Source: Trichopria drosophilae (lineage: Eukaryota; Arthropoda; Insecta; Hymenoptera; Diapriidae). From it: 64,000 nucleotides of DNA. Where the stretch lies: assembly GCA_030407085.1 (NCBI GenBank), contig CM059582.1, forward strand, positions 90,756,501-90,820,500, written 5' to 3'. Positions 26,801-39,305 of the stretch are shown piece after piece. The translations under genes were made by a program, and so were the position numbers. A model generated the notes under the pieces. That model was not told the origin of the DNA. It made no database searches and saw only the letters and a program-made list of their open reading frames with translations. Each line of letters begins with the position of its first letter. Positions within the stretch are counted from its first letter, which is position 1.

Positions 26801-29800
26801 AAAGTTACTAGATCCAGCCCGCCTCGATATACAAAATCCTTTAAAAGGTTTGCGATTTTTTTGCCATAGGTCTCAAACGTTTGCGATTCGTTTGCGAATT
26901 GAGAAAATATAGCAATCTCCCGAATATCATAATAAATAATGCGAAAATAAACGAATTATCGAAAGTTACTAGATCCAGCCCGCCTCGATATACAAAATCC
27001 TTTAAAAGGTTTGCGATTTTTTTGCAATCGGTCTCAAACGTTTGCGATTCGTTTGCGAATTGAGAAAATATAGCAATCTCCCGAATATCATAATAAGTTA
27101 GGCGAAAATAAACGAATTATCGAAAGTTACTAGATCCAGCCCGCCTCGATATACAAAATTCTTTAAAAGGTTTGCGATTTTTTTGCCATCGGTCTCAAAC
27201 GTTTGCGATTCGTTTGCGAATTGAGAAAATATAGCAATCTCCCGAATATCATAATAAATAAGGCGAAAATAAACGAATTATCGAAAGTTACTAGATCCAG
27301 CCCGCCTCGATATACAAAATCCTTTAAAAGGTTTGCGATTTTTTTGCCATCGGTTTCAAACGTTTGCGATTCGTTTGCGAATTGAGAAAATATAACGATC
27401 TCCCGAATATCATAATAAATAATGCGAGAATAAACGAATTATAGAAAGTTACTAGATCCAGCCCGCCTCGACATACAAAATCCTTTAAAAGGTTTGCGAA
27501 TATCTTGCAATCGGTCTCAAACGTTTGCGAATTGAGAAAATATAGCAATCTCCCGAATATCATAATAAATAAGGCGAAAATAAACGAATTATCGAAAGTT
27601 ACTAGATCCAGCCCGCCTCGATATACAAAATCCTTTAAAAGGTTTGCGATTTTTTTGCAATCGGTCTCAAACGTTTGCGATTCGTTTGCGAATTGAGAAA
27701 ATATAACAATCTCCCGAATATCATAATAAATAATGCGAAAATAAACGAATTATCGAAAGTTACTAGATCCAGCCCGCCTCGATATACAAAATCCTTTAAA
27801 AGGTTTGCGATTTTTTTGCAATCGGTCTCAAACGTTTGCGATTCGTTTGCGAATTGAGAAAATATAGCAATCACCCGAATATCATAATAAATAATGCGAA
27901 AATAAACGAATTATCGAAAGTTACTAGATCCAGCCCGCCTCGATATACAAAATCCTTTAAAAGGTTTGCGATTTTTTTGCAATCGGTCTCAAACGTTTGC
28001 GATTCGTTTGCGAATTGAGAAAATATAACAATCTCTCGGATATCATAATAAATAAGGCGAAAATAAACGAATTATCGAAAGTTACTAGATCCAGCCCTCC
28101 TCGATATACAAAATCCTTTAAAAGGTTTGCGGTTTTTTGCAATCGTTCTCAAACGTTTGCGAATTGAGAAAATATAGCAATGTCCCGAATATCATAATAA
28201 ATAATGCGAAAATACACGAATTATCGAAAGTTACTACATCCAGCCCGCCGCGATATAAAAAATCCATTAAAAGGTTTGCGATTTTTTTGCAAACGGTCTC
28301 AAACGTTTTCGATTCGTTTGCGAATTGAGAAAACATATCAATGTCCCGAATATCATAATAAATAATGCGAAAATAAACGAATTATCGAAAGTTACTAGAT
28401 CCAGCCCGCCTCGATATACAAAATCCTTTAAAAGGTTTGCGATTTTTTAGCAATCGGTCTCAAACGTTTGCGATTCGTTTGCGAATTGAGAAAATATAGC
28501 AATCTCCCGAATGTCATAATAAATAAGGCGAAAATAAACGAATTATCGAAAGTTACTAGATCTAGCCCGCCTCGATATACAAAATCCTTTAAAAGGTATG
28601 CGATTTTTTTGCAATCGGTCTCAAACGTTTGCGATTCGTTTGCGAATTGAGAAAATATAGCAATCTCCCGAATATCATAATAAATAATGCGAAAATAAAC
28701 GAATTATCGAAAATTACTAGACCCAGCCCGTCTCGATATACAAAATCCTTTAAAAGGTATGCGATTTTTTTGCAATCGGTTTCAAACGTTTGCGATTCGT
28801 TTGCGAATTGAGAAAATATGGCAATCTCCCGAATATCATAATAAATAATGCGAAACTAAACGAATTATCGAAAGTTACTAGATCCAGCCCTAATCGATAT
28901 ACAAAATCCTTTAAAACGTATGCGTTTTTTTTGGCAATCGGTCTCAAACGTTTTCGATTCGTTACGGATTTGAGAAAATATAGCATCCTCTCGAATATCA
29001 TAATAAATTATGCGAAAATAAACGAATTATCGAAACTTACTAGATTCAGCCCGCCTCGATATAGAAAATCCTTTAAAAGGTTTGCGATTTTTTTGCAATC
29101 GGTTTCAAACGTTTGCGATTTGAGAAAATATAGCAATCTCCCGAATATCATAATAGATTATGCCAAAATAAACGAATTATCGAAAGTTACTAGACCCAGC
29201 CCGCCTCGATATACAAAACCCTTTAAAAGGTCTACGATTTTTTTTGCAATCTCTCTCAAACCTTTGCGATTCGTTTGCGAATTGAGAAAATATAGCAATC
29301 TCCCGAATATCAGAATAAATAATGCGAAAATAAACGAATTATGGAGAGTTACTAGATCCAGCCCGCCTCGGTATACAAAATCCTTTAAAAGGTTTGCGAT
29401 TTTTTTGCAATCTGTCTCAAACGTTTGCGATTCGTTTGCGATTTGAGAAAATATTGCAATCTCCTGATTACCATAATAGATTATGCGCAAATAAACGAAT
29501 TATCGAAAGTTACTAGATCCAGCCCGCCTCGATATACAAAAACCATTAAAAGGTTTGCGATTTTTTTGCAATCTGTCTCAAACGTTTGCGATTCGTTTGC
29601 GAATTGAGAAAATATAGCAATCTCCCGAATATCATAATAAATAATGCGAAAATAAACGAATTATCGAAAGTTACTAGATCCAGCCCGCCTCGGTAAACAA
29701 AATCCTTTAAAAGGTTTGCGATTTTTTTGCAATCGGTCTCAAACGTTTGCGAATTGAGAAAATATAGCATTCTCTCAAATATCATAATAAATAATGCGAA

Positions 29801-32800
29801 AATAAACGAATTATCGAAAGTTACTAGATCCAGCCCGCCTCGATATACAAAATCCTTTAAAAGGTTTGCGATTTTTTTGCAATCGGTCTCAAACGTTTGC
29901 GATTCGTTTGCGAATTGAGAAAATATAGCAATCTCCCGAATATCATAATAAATAATGCGAAAATAAACGAATTATCGAAAGTTACTAGATCCAGCCCGCC
30001 TCGATATACAAAATCCTTTAAAAGGTTTGCGATTTTTTTGCAATCGGTCTCAAACGTTTGCGATTCGTTTGCGAATTGAGAAAATATAGCAATCTCCCGA
30101 ATATCATAATAAATAATGCGAAAATAAACGAATTATCGAAAGTTACTAGATCCAGCCCGCCTCGATATACAAAATCCTTTAAAAGGTTTGCGATTTTTTT
30201 GCAATCGGTCTCAAACGTTTGCGAATTGAAAAAATATAGCAATCTCCCGAATATCATAATAAATAAGGCGAAAATAAACGAATTATCGAAAGTTACTAGA
30301 TCCAGCCCGCCTCGATATACAAAATCCTTTAAAAGGTATGCGATTTTTTTGCAATCGGTCTCAAACGTTTGCGATTCGTTTGCGAATTGAGAAAATATAG
30401 CAATCTCCCGAATATCATAATAAATAATGCGAAAATAAACGAATTATCGAAAATTACTAGACCCAGCCCGCCTCGATATACAAAATCCTTTAAAAGGTAT
30501 GCGATTTTTTTGCAATCGGTCTCAAACGTTTGCGATTCGTTTGCGAATTGAGAAAATATGGCAATCTCCCGAATATCATAATAAATAATGCGAAAATAAA
30601 CGAATTATCGAAAGTTACTAGACCCAGCCCGCCTCGATATACAAAATCCTTTAAAAGGTTTGCGATTTTTTTGCAATCGGTCTCAAACGTTTGCGATTCG
30701 TTTGCGAGTTGAGATAATATATCAATCTCCCGAATATCATAATAAATAAAGAGAAAATAAACGAATTATCGAAAATTACTAGACCCAGCCCGCCTCGATA
30801 TACAAAATCCTTTAAAAGGTTTGCGATTTTTTTGCAATCGGTCTCAAACGTTTGCGATTCGTTTGCGAATTGAGAAAATATATCAATCTCCCGAATATCA
30901 TAATAAATAATGAGAAAATAAACGAATTATCGAAAGTTACTAGATGCAGCCCGCCTCGATATACAAAATCCTTTAAAAGGTATGCGATTTTTTTGCAATC
31001 GGTCTCAAACGTTTGCGATTCGTTTGCGAATTGAGAAAATATATCAATCTCCCGAATATCATAATAAATAATGAGAAAATAAACGAATTATCGAAAGTTA
31101 CTAGATCCAGCCCGCCTCGATATACAAAATCCTTTAAAAGGTTTGCGATTTTTTTGCAATCGGTTTCAAACGTTTGCGATTCGTTTGCGAATTGAGAAAA
31201 TATAGCAATCTCCCGAATATCATAATAAATAATGCGAAAATAAACGAATTATCGAAAGTTACTAGACCCAGCCCGCCTCGATATACAAAATCCTTTAAAA
31301 GGTTTGCGATTTTTTTGCAATCGGTCTCAAACGTTTGCGATTCGTTTGCGAATTGAGAAAATATAGCAATCTCCCGAATATCATAATAAATAATGCGAAA
31401 ATAAACGAATTATCGAAAATTACTAGACCCAGCCCGTCTCGATATACAAAATCCTTTAAAAGGTTTGCGATTTTTTAGCAATCGGTCTCAAACGTTTGCG
31501 ATTCGTTTGCGAATTGAGAAAATATAGCAATCTCCCGAATATCATAATAAATAATGCGAAAATAAACGAATTATCGAAAGTTACTAGATCCAGCCCGATT
31601 CGATATACAAAATCCTTTCAAAGCTTTGCGATTTTTTTGCAATCGGTCTCAAACGTTTGCGATTCGTTTGCGAATTGAGAAAATATAGCAATCTCCCGAA
31701 CATCATAATAAATAATGCGAAAATAAACGAATTATAGAAAGTTACTAGATCCAGCCCGCCTCGATATACAAAATCCTTTAAAAGGTATGCGATTTTTTTG
31801 CAATCGGTTTCAAACGTTTGCGATTCGTTTGCGAATTGAGAAAATATAGCAATCTCCCGAATATCATAATAAATAATGCGAAAATAAACGAATTATCGAA
31901 AATTACTAGACCCAGCCCGTCTCGATATACAAAATCCTTTAAAAGGTTTGCGATTTTTTAGCAATCGGTCTCAAACGTTTGCGAATTGAGAAAATATAGC
32001 AATCTCCCGAATATCATAATAAATAATGCAAAAATAAACGAATTATCGAAAGTTGCTAGACCCAGCCCGCCTCGATATACAAAATCCTTTAAAAGGTTTG
32101 CGATTTTTTTGCAATCGGTCTCAAACGTTTGCGATTCGTTTGCGAATTGAGAAAATATAGCAATCTCCCGAATATCATAATAAATAATGCGAAAATAAAC
32201 GAATTATCGAAAGTTACTAGATCCAGCCCGCCTCGATATACAAAATCCTTTAAAAGGTTTGCGATTTTTTTGCAATCGGTCTCAAACGTTTGCGATTCGT
32301 TTGCGAATTGAGAAAATATACCAATCTCTCGAATATCATAATAAATAAGGCGAAAATAAACGAATTATCGAAAGTTACTAGATCCAGCCCGCCTCGATAT
32401 ACAAAATCCTTTAAAAGGTTTGCGATTTTTTTGCAACCTTACTCAAACGTTTGCGATTCGTTTGCGAATTGAGAAAATATAGCAGTCTCCCGAATATCAT
32501 AATAAATAATGCGAAAATAAAAGAATTATCCAAAGTTACTAGATCCAGCCCGCCTCGATATACAAAATTCTATAAAAGGTATGCGATTTTTTTGCAATCG
32601 GTCTCATACGTTTGCGAATTGAGAAAATATAGCAGTCTCCCGAATATCATAATAAATAATGCGAAAATAAACGAATTATCGAAAGTTACTAGATCCAGCC
32701 CGCCTCGGTTCACCAAATCCTTTAAAAGGTTTGCGATTTTTTTGCAATCTGTCTCAAACGTTTGCGATTTGAGAAAATATAGCAATCTCCTGATTATCAT

Positions 32801-35800
32801 AATAGATTATGCGAAATTAAACGAATTATCGAAAGTTACTAGACCCAGCCCGCCTCGATATACAAAACCCTTTAAAAGGTTTACGATTTTTTTGCAATCG
32901 GTCTCAAACGTTTGCGATTAGTTTGCGATTTGAGAAAATATAGCAATTTTCCGAATATCATAATAAATATTGAGAAAATAAACGAATTATCGAAAGTTAC
33001 TAGATCCAGCCCGCCTCGGTATACAAAATCCTTTAAAAGGTTTGCGATTTTTTTGCAATCGGTCTCAAACGTTTGCGATTCGATTGCGATTTGAGAAAAT
33101 ATAGCAATCTCCCGAATATCATAATAAATATTGCGAAAATAAACGAATTATCGAAAGTTACTAGATCCAGCCCGCCTCGATATACAAAATCCTTTAAAAG
33201 GTATGCGATTTTTTTGCAATCGGTCTCAAACGTTTGCGATTCGTTTGCGAATTGAGAAAATATAGCAATCTCCCGAATATCATAATAAATAATGCGAAAA
33301 TAAACGAATTATCGAAAGTTACTAGATCCAGCCCGCCTCGATATACAAAATCCTTTAAAAGGTATGCGATTTTTTTGCAATCGGTTTCAAACGTTTGCGA
33401 TTCGTTTGCGAATTGAGAAAATATAGCAATCTCCCGAATATCATAATAAATAATGCGAAAATAAACGAATTATCGAAAGTTACTAGATCTAGCCCGCCTC
33501 GATATACAAAATCCTTTAAAAGGTATGCGATTTTTTTGCAATCGGTCTCAAACGTTTGCGATTCGTTTGCGAATTGAGAAAATATAGCAATCTCCCGAAT
33601 ATCATAATAAATAATGCGAAAATAAACGAATTATCGAAAGTTACTAGATCCAGCCCGCCTCGATATATAAAATCCTTTAAAAGGTATGCGATTTTTTTGC
33701 AATCGGTTTCAAACGTTTGCGAATTGAGAAAATATAGCAATCTCCCGAATATCATAATAAATAATGCGAAAATAAACGAATTATCGAAAGTTGCTAGACC
33801 CAGCCCGCCTCGATATACAAAATCCTTTAAAAGGTATGCGATTTTTTTGCAATCGGTCTCAAACGTTTGCGAAGTGAGAAAATACAACAATCTCTCGAAT
33901 ATCATAATAAATAAGGCGAAAATAAACGAATTATCGAAAGTTACTATATCCAGCCCGCCTCGATATACAAAATCCTTTAAAAGGTATGCGATTTTTTTGC
34001 AATCGGTTTCAAACGTTTGCGATTCGTTTGCGAATTGCGAAAATATAGCAATCTCCCGAATATCATAATAAATAATGCGAAAATAAACGAATTATCGAAA
34101 GTTACTAGATCCAGCCCGCCTCGATATATAAAATCCTTTAAAAGGTATGCGATTTTTTTGCAATCGGTTTTAAACGTTTGCGAATTGAGAAAATATATCA
34201 ATCTTCTGAATATCATAATAAATAATGCGAAAATAAACGAATTATCGAAAGTTACTAGATCCAGCCCGCCTCGATATACAAAATCCTTTTAAAGGTATGC
34301 GATTTTTTTGCAATCGGTCTCAAACGTTTGCGATTCGTTTGCGAATTGAGATAATATATCAATCTCCCGAATATCATAATAAGTAATGAGAAAATAAACG
34401 AATTATCGAAAGTTACTAGATCTAGCCCGGCTCGATATACAAAATCCTTTAAAAGGTATGCGATTTTTTTGCAATCGGTCTCAAACGTTTGCGATTTGTT
34501 TGCGAATTGAGAAAATATATCAATCTTCTGAATATCATAATAAATAATGCGAAAATAAACGAATTATCGAAAGTTACTAGATCCAGCCCGCCTCGATATA
34601 CAAAATCCTTTAAAAGGTATGCGATTTTTTTGCAATCGGTTTCAAACGTTTGCGATTCGTTTGCGAATTGAGAAAATATAGCAATCTCCCGAATATCATA
34701 ATAAATAATGCGAAACTAAACGAATTATAGAAAGTTACTAGATCCAGCCCGCCTCGATATATAAAATCCTTTAAAAGGTATGCGATTTTTTTGCAATCGG
34801 TTTTAAACGTTTGCGAATTGAGAAAATATATCAATCTTCTGAATATCATAATAAATAATGCGAAAATAAACGAATTATCGAAAGTTACTAGATCCAGCCC
34901 GCCTCGATATACAAAATCCTTTAAAAGGTATGCGATTTTTTTGCAATCGGTTTCAAACGTTTGCGATTCGTTTGCGAATTGAGAAAATATAGCAATCTCC
35001 CGAATATCATAATAAATAATGCGAAACTAAACGAATTATAGAAAGTTACTAGATCCAGCCCGCCTCGATATATAAAATCCTTTAAAAGGTATGCGATTTT
35101 TTTGCAATCGGTTTCAAACGTTTGCGAATTGAGAAAATATAGCAATCTCCCGAATATCATAATAAATAATGCGAAAATAAACGAATTATCGAAAGTTGCT
35201 AGACCCAGCCCGCCTCGATATACAAAATCCTTAAAAAGGTTTGCGATTTTTTTGCAATCGGTCTCAAACGTTTGCGAAGTGAGAAAATACAACAATCTCT
35301 CGAATATCATAATAAATAAGGCGAAAATAAACGAATTATCGAAAGTTACTATATCCAGCCCGCCTCGATATACAAAATCCTTTAAAAGGTATGCGATTTT
35401 TTTGCAATCGGTTTCAAACGTTTGCGATTCGTTTGCGAATTGCGAAAATATAGCAATCTCCCGAATATCATAATAAATAATGCGAAACTAAACGAATTAT
35501 CGAAAGTTACTAGATCCAGCCCGCCTCGATATATAAAATCCTTTAAAAGGTATGCGATTTTTTTGCAATCGGTTTCAAACGTTTGCGAATTGAGAAAATA
35601 TAGCAATCTCCCGAATATCATAATAAATAATGCGAAAATAAACGAATTATCGAAAGTTGCTAGACCCAGCCCGCCTCGATATACAAAATCCTTTCAAAGG
35701 TTTGCGATTTTTTTGCAATCGGTCTCAAACGTTTGCGATTCGTTTGCGAATTGAGAAAATATAGCAATCTCCCGAATATCATAATAAATAATGCGAAAAT

Positions 35801-37397
35801 AAACGAATTATCGAAAGTTGCTAGACCCAGCCCGCCTCGATATACAAAATCCTTTCAAAGGTTTGCGATTTTTTTGCAATCGGTCTCAAACGTTTGCGAT
35901 TCGTTTGCGAATTGAGAAAATATAGCAATCTCCCGAATATCATAATAAATAATGCGAAAATAAACGAATTATCGAAAGTTACTAGACCCAGCCCGCCTCG
36001 ATATACAAAATCCTTTAAAAGGTTTGCGATTTTTTTGCAATCGGTCTCAAACGTTTGCGAATTGAGAAAATATACCAATCTCCAGAATATCATAATAAAT
36101 AATGCGAAAATAAACGAATTATCGAAAGATACTAGATGCAGCCGCCTCGATATACAAAATCCTTTCAAAGGTTTGCGATTTTTTTGCAATCGGTCTCAAA
36201 CGTTTGCGATTCGTTTGCGAATTGAGAAAATATATCAATCTTCTGAATATCATAATAAATAATGCGAAAATAAACGAATTATCGAAAGTTACTAGATCCA
36301 GCCCGCCTCGATATACAAAATCCTTTAAAAGGTATGCGATTTTTTTGCAATCGGTTTCAAACGTTTGCGATTCGTTTGCGAATTGAGAAAATATAGCAAT
36401 CTCCCGAATATCATAATAAATAATGCGAAACTAAACGAATTATAGAAAGTTACTAGATCCAGCCCGCCTCGATATATAAAATCCTTTAAAAGGTATGCGA
36501 TTTTTTTGCAATCGGTTTCAAACGTTTGCGAATTGAGAAAATATAGCAATCTCCCGAATATCATAATAAATAATGCGAAAATAAACGAATTATCGAAAGT
36601 TGCTAGACCCAGCCCGCCTCGATATACAAAATCCTTTCAAAGGTTTGCGATTTTTTTGCAATCGGTCTCAAACGTTTGCGATTCGTTTGCGAATTGAGAA
36701 AATATAGCAATCTCCCGAATATCATAATAAATAATGCGAAAATAAACGAATTATCGAAAGTTACTAGACCCAGCCCGCCTCGATATACAAAATCCTTTAA
36801 ATGGTTTGCGATTTTTTTGCAATCGGTCTCAAACGTTTGCGATTCGTTTGCGAATTGAGATAATATATCAATCTCCCGAATATCATAATAAGTAATGAGA
36901 AAATAAACGAATTATCGAAAGTTACTAGATCTAGCCCGGCTCGATATACAAAATCCTTTAAAAGGTATGCGATTTTTTTGCAATCGGTTTCAAACGTTTG
37001 CGATTCGTTTGCGAATTGAGAAAATATAGCAATCTCCCGAATATCATAATAAATAATACGAAAATAAACGAATTATCGAAAGTTACTAGACCCAGCCCGC
37101 CTCGATATATAAAATCCTTTAAAAGGTTTGCGATTTTTTTGCAATCGGTTTCAAACGTTTGCGATTCGTTTGCGAATTGAGAAAATATAGCAATCTCCCG
37201 AATATCATAATAAATAATGCGAAAATAAACGAATTATCGAAAGTTACTAGACCCAGCCCGCCTCGATATACAAAATCCTTTAAAAGGTTTGCGATTTTTT
37301 TGCAATCGGTCTAGAACGTTTGCGATTCGTTTGCGAATTGAGAAAATATAGCAATCTTCCGAATATCATAAATAATGCAAAAATAAACGAATTAAAG
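8822..37397 (+). repeat. Satellite array, block 3 (28.6 kb)
   Basis: Uninterrupted head-to-tail monomers, about 180 by length. Sub-regions differ. At about 9980-15000 and 33560-36400, 150-bp types alternate in dimers. At 16600-18300 the monomers are nearly identical 161-bp units. At 19400-25500 many carry AATGTCCCGAATATC, a T8 tract or GTACGTTACT variants. At 29000-29500 and 32700-33000 there are diverged monomers with ATAGATTATGCG. The last monomer decays at 37360-37397 (TCATAAATAATGCAAAAATA, then a break). There is no ATG-initiated conserved coding sequence; the repeated open frames start with TTG and simply follow the periodicity. Confidence 0.97.
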
Positions 37398-37460
37398 GAT
37401 TTTAGGACAATTTTTTTTTATTTTGCAATTGAGCGGAAAATGCACATATAATAATAATAA

Positions 37461-37612
37461 ATCGCAAACGAATCGCAAACTATTGAGCCTAATTTGGTTG
37501 AAATTTATTGATTGGTTACTGAGTAAAAGGATTTTGTATATGGAGGTGGGCTGGATCCAGTATCTTTTGATAATTCGTTTATTTTCGCATTATTTATTAT
37601 GATATTCGGGAG
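37461..37612 (-). repeat. Partial satellite monomer in reverse orientation at the array edge
   Basis: GGATTTTGTATATGGAGG, GGGCTGGATCCAG, GATAATTCGTTTATTTTCGC and ATTATTTATTATGATATTCG run in an order that is the reverse complement of the satellite monomer. Upstream, ATCGCAAACGAATCGCAAAC (37461-37480) is the reverse complement of the duplicated 11-mer region. About 43 bp of non-matching sequence separates these two parts. All other monomers in the window are on the opposite strand. Confidence 0.9.
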
Positions 37613-38046
37613 TTTAAGACGAAAGCGTACTAACCACTTAACCCTCGCGTTCCTCTATGGAAATATACTATGAAAAAGGTAATTCTATTCTTAGACAAAC
37701 TTTTATGCGTTTTTTCGTCTTCCTATCTTATCGAATCCACACAGTTGTTTCCACACATCCACGGCGAATCCACACAGACGTATTTCCATTTGACGTACTC
37801 CCTACTCCACAATTATAAAAATCATAAATTTTCATAAAGAACTAGAGGGTGTAAAGCGATTGAAATCATAAAATTTCTAGCGCATAACACGCAACTTATA
37901 TTTTAATCTAATTTTTGGTTACATTTATTTAAAAGGTATAAATAACATATTAAAATCTTTTTAAATATGTTTTGAACAAATATAAACATTTTAAAACTTG
38001 TATTAAACATTGAATATTTAATGCCCGCACTAACTATATAATATAA
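37613..38046. other. Intergenic/3' flank, no gene recognised
   Basis: AT-rich sequence between the array edge and the stop codon of the minus-strand gene. A minus-strand AATAAA lies within it (37924-37929). Nothing else was recognised. Confidence 0.6.
37924..37929 (-). promoter_or_regulatory. Candidate polyadenylation signal of the tyrosine recombinase-like gene
   Basis: AATAAA on the minus strand, about 118 bp downstream of the TAG stop at 38047. The distance suits a 3' UTR end, but the surroundings are very AT-rich, so chance is possible. Confidence 0.4.
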
Positions 38047-38484
38047 CTATGTAAAACTTTGTTCAGAGCTGATTGGAACCATGGCTTTTTTAACGAAATC
38101 CTGTATTTGCGTTACATTATAATTAAGCATAGATGGTGATTTCGGCATCGCTTCTATGCTTTTCGACGGCGTTGGAACTTTTTTATTCAGAATATGTTTT
38201 GCAAAAAGTAAGTAGATAGTTTGTGGAATACGGTTCCTAGGACTAGTAGTTTTCGTCGGTGAGGTTTGTACATTTTTCCTTAAGAGTCTCCTTTTGGTAT
38301 GTAACCAGCTGCGTAACTGGGGAGCTTGGCGCCCTTGTAAACATGGCGATTTAGCGATTAAAGAGTTGAGTTCTTCCGTAGAGGGTAAATTTTCGTTTTC
38401 GACCAAAGTTTCACCAAAGGCATCCATCATAACAGAACAAGATTCTGAATCCCACGTCCTGTTCTTTCGTTTATTTGTAGGCAT
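38047..38484 (-). CDS. Probable last exon of the tyrosine recombinase-like gene (basic C-terminal domain)
   Basis: The minus-strand open frame ends in TAG at 38047. From the methionine at 38484 it gives 145 residues. It begins PTNKRKNRTW, then an acidic/helical stretch with a spaced pattern (W..E...V...F......P...E....I...P.L..R...QLRSWLHTKRR), then a basic linker and a hydrophobic tail. Family knowledge: arthropod and cnidarian proteins with a Crypton-like tyrosine recombinase core often end in a short basic Trp-containing domain of this kind, which is why I join it to the upstream exons. The exact 3' splice site is unresolved. The donor of the previous exon leaves one base, and the acceptor that fits that phase (TTCAG at about 38446) would remove the conserved-looking tryptophan; acceptors before it are out of phase. 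A small missed exon or a splice-phase defect is possible. A separate short gene is the alternative. Confidence 0.55.
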   Translation of the reverse strand: MPTNKRKNRTWDSESCSVMMDAFGETLVENENLPSTEELNSLIAKSPCLQGRQAPQLRSWLHTKRRLLRKNVQTSPTKTTSPRNRIPQTIYLLFAKHILNKKVPTPSKSIEAMPKSPSMLNYNVTQIQDFVKKAMVPISSEQSFT

Positions 38485-39227
38485 ATTTATATCATTTATA
38501 AAAATAAACATTTTTACAATTACAGTACCCACCCCCATATTCGATACGGTCGGTATGTACTTCTGCGGACTCCTCCCATAATTGGTCACTTCCTCCGAGC
38601 CCCATTATCGTCTAATTCGATTGTACAAATTATATTGTAAGATTCGCTATGTAACTTTACTACACCTATACGTGCGTAGTGGGGAAAGAAAGGAGGAGAA
38701 AAATATCGAATAGAAGAGTAAAATAACGAATAACTGGGGAGAATCGCATACAGGAAGATATAATACAGGGGTGGCTGCTGTTATTTCAATACATTAATAA
38801 TTTTAATTTGCCATATGTATAAAGTCCGTGTTTAAAGACACTAATATCTTTTATTTTTAATTAAAATCGAACGCAAATTAACGGAAAACCAGTTAGTTAT
38901 TCGATGAATATTTTGTAAATATCAAAATTTTCTGAAAATAGCAAAAAATAAAATTGAGAGGATGGGAGGGAATGAGGAAAGGAGATAAAAAAATAAGAAT
39001 GCGAGGTTTAGAAATAAGTAGGTATTAATGACATGATGTTCAGAAAAAAACATTAACATGTTACGAACATTCCTAATGCATCTGGAAAATTGAAATAAGA
39101 ACTGACATACCAGTGCATGATACTACATTATTGGAAGCAAGCACGGAAGTTTTATTAACGTCCTTATAAATAAAAAAAGTATGGTAGAGTAACGAAAAAT
39201 TTAGGGGGGAAAGGAAGCAATACTTAC
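38485..39227 (-). other. Intron 2 (inferred) of the recombinase-like gene
   Basis: No coding similarity seen. The 5' splice site at 39227 reads GTAAGT. The 3' boundary is uncertain. An open frame on the plus strand inside the neighbouring exon is only its shadow. Confidence 0.4.
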
Positions 39228-39305
39228 TCTTCTGGTATTTCATTACGGGTGGATTTTGATGCATGCATGATACCTTTCTCCGTTTAGTAGGTTTGAATTC
39301 AAAAT
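39228..39305 (-). CDS. Small internal exon of the recombinase-like gene (NLS-like)
   Basis: On the minus strand a 78-nt exon is bounded by a 3' splice site (TTTTTAG before 39305) and a strong 5' splice site (GTAAGT after 39228). The upstream exon ends one base into a codon at 40566 with GTAAAT following. This exon starts with AT, so the split codon becomes GAT, and the frame then reads FEFKPTKRRKV and on for 25 codons. Matching phase, consensus splice sites and an acidic tail running into a basic KRRK cluster support the join. The KRRK cluster could act as a nuclear localisation signal (inference). Confidence 0.65.

Noticed and set aside
1..37397. CRISPR array
   Set aside because: The repeat is 150-161 bp with no unique spacers, and the genome is eukaryotic.
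1..37397. CENP-B box in the satellite monomer
   Set aside because: The closest stretch (ATTCGTTTGCGAATTGA) matches the first core (TTCG) but not the A and CGGG core positions, so I do not call it.
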